Below, piece by piece: positions 63,521-64,000 of a DNA stretch of 64,000 nt. The stretch is from Christiangramia crocea (lineage in GTDB: Bacteria; Bacteroidota; Bacteroidia; Flavobacteriales; Flavobacteriaceae). A program made the translations under genes and the position numbers. Under the pieces are notes generated by a model. The model did no database searches and was not told the origin of the DNA. It saw nothing but the letters and a program-made list of their open reading frames with translations. The number at the start of each line of letters is the position of its first letter. Position 1 is the stretch's first letter. The stretch is from NCBI RefSeq assembly GCF_022410465.1, contig NZ_JAJSON010000023.1:62001-126000 (forward strand), written 5' to 3'.

Positions 63521-63735
63521 AAAAAGAATTTGGCCGATCAGTTTATATTAATTGGAAAAGATTGCACCGGCCTAATTATAATGGTCCTAAAATTATTTCA
63601 CCAAAAACTGACAATGGTCATTGTTTTATTGAATTTTTAGAATTATGAATTTATCAATAAAACACCATTAAATATAAAAATAATTATGATTAACGTTAGT
63701 TTTTGCGAAAAAAAATTAAATAATTAAAGGCTATT

Positions 63736-63779
63736 GTAACAATTGTTACTTTCTCAACAAATACCGCATGGTATCTTTA
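63736..63779 (+). promoter_or_regulatory. CRP/FNR-like box and -7 element of the SQR-like gene
   Basis: Perfect palindrome GTAACAATTGTTAC at 63736-63749 (centre 63742.5) and TATCTTTA at 63772-63779 (one mismatch to TAnnTTTG). Centre to last base is 36.5 nt. Predicted start about 63784, 20 nt before the ATG. Confidence 0.65.
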
Positions 63780-63803
63780 TATCAGATTTTTAAAGCTAAT
63801 ATC

Positions 63804-64000
63804 ATGAAAAATTTAGTAATCCTTGGAGCTGGTACAGCAGGTACTATGATGGCGAATCATTTACGGCCCAAATTAAAAAGGTCTGACTGGAATATAACCA
63901 TTGTAGATCAATTCAAAACGCACTACTATCAACCGGGATTTTTATTCCTTCCTTTTGATATGTATACCGAAGATCAGGTTAAAAAAGTTGGAAAAAAATT
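63804..64000 (+). CDS. Sulfide:quinone-reductase-like flavoprotein, 3' end outside window
   Basis: The first 65 codons are visible. The FAD-binding Rossmann motif is LVILGAGTAGTMMANHL, followed by an acidic strand end (ITIVDQ) and THYYQPGFLFLPFDMY, the HxYQPG segment typical of SQR and related type II NADH dehydrogenase-like flavoproteins. SQR oxidises sulfide to sulfane sulfur at the membrane and reduces quinone. The conserved cysteines that would confirm SQR lie beyond the window. Confidence 0.8.
   Translation, partial: MKNLVILGAGTAGTMMANHLRPKLKRSDWNITIVDQFKTHYYQPGFLFLPFDMYTEDQVKKVGKK

Overview
The window looks like chromosomal DNA of a marine-type flavobacterium (Bacteroidetes, Flavobacteriaceae; the gene set resembles Gramella/Christiangramia or Zunongwangia, inferred from recall and not from a search). 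The evidence is a SusC/SusD polysaccharide utilization locus, Bacteroidetes-type promoters (TTG, 20-21 nt, TAnnTTTG), low G+C, lipoprotein signals ending in SC or AC, and cyanophycin genes. No rRNA, tRNA, CRISPR array or complete insertion sequence was seen.

Layout. (1) 1-5.6 kb: a truncated hypothetical gene, a tandemly duplicated 3' segment of pxpC with two copies of a structured palindromic element, then a tightly overlapping 5-oxoproline operon on the minus strand (DUF2891 lipoprotein, NRAMP-like transporter, pxpA, pxpB, pxpC). (2) 5.7-13 kb: comM/yifB, a soluble sensor kinase, a BadF-type sugar kinase, gapA, pfkA and sucC. (3) 13.2-19.2 kb, plus strand: an MFS exporter, lysA, a CHAD protein, a secreted cyclase, a LigT-like protein and isoaspartyl peptidase. 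With the cyanophycinase and cyanophycin synthetase that follow (to 22.8 kb), the last forms a complete cyanophycin make-and-break set. (4) 23-32.6 kb: FAD oxidoreductase, remnant of a Na+/H+ antiporter, M14 peptidase, HlyIII/PAQR protein, LytTR two-component pair, a secreted hypothetical protein, an AtoE-type transporter and a small membrane protein. (5) 32.8-51.1 kb: a 12-gene N-acetylglucosamine-directed polysaccharide utilization locus (cutC to susC) with a divergent LacI regulator. A perfect LacI-type palindrome overlaps the predicted -33 element of susC and a second lies just before the regulator's start. (6) 51.2-64 kb: a racemase, two rhodaneses, two DUF2892 proteins, a PII-like protein, an RND tripartite efflux system, a small secreted protein, DoxX, DsrE-like, TlpA-like, DsbD and the start of a sulfide:quinone-reductase-like flavoprotein.

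The most striking observation is in region 6. Five transcription units each carry a CRP/FNR-like dyad close to GTAAC-N4-GTTAC, and in all five the dyad centre lies exactly 36.5 nt upstream of the last base of a TAnnTTTG-like -7 element. This is what a class II activator would require. It implies one regulon tying racemase, rhodanese, efflux, thiol-redox and SQR-like genes together, under a regulator not seen in this window.

Metabolic link: GlcNAc released by the two GH20 enzymes can be imported by the SSS symporter, phosphorylated by the BadF-type kinase at 8.6 kb, deacetylated by NagA, deaminated by NagB and passed to PfkA and GapA encoded in region 2.
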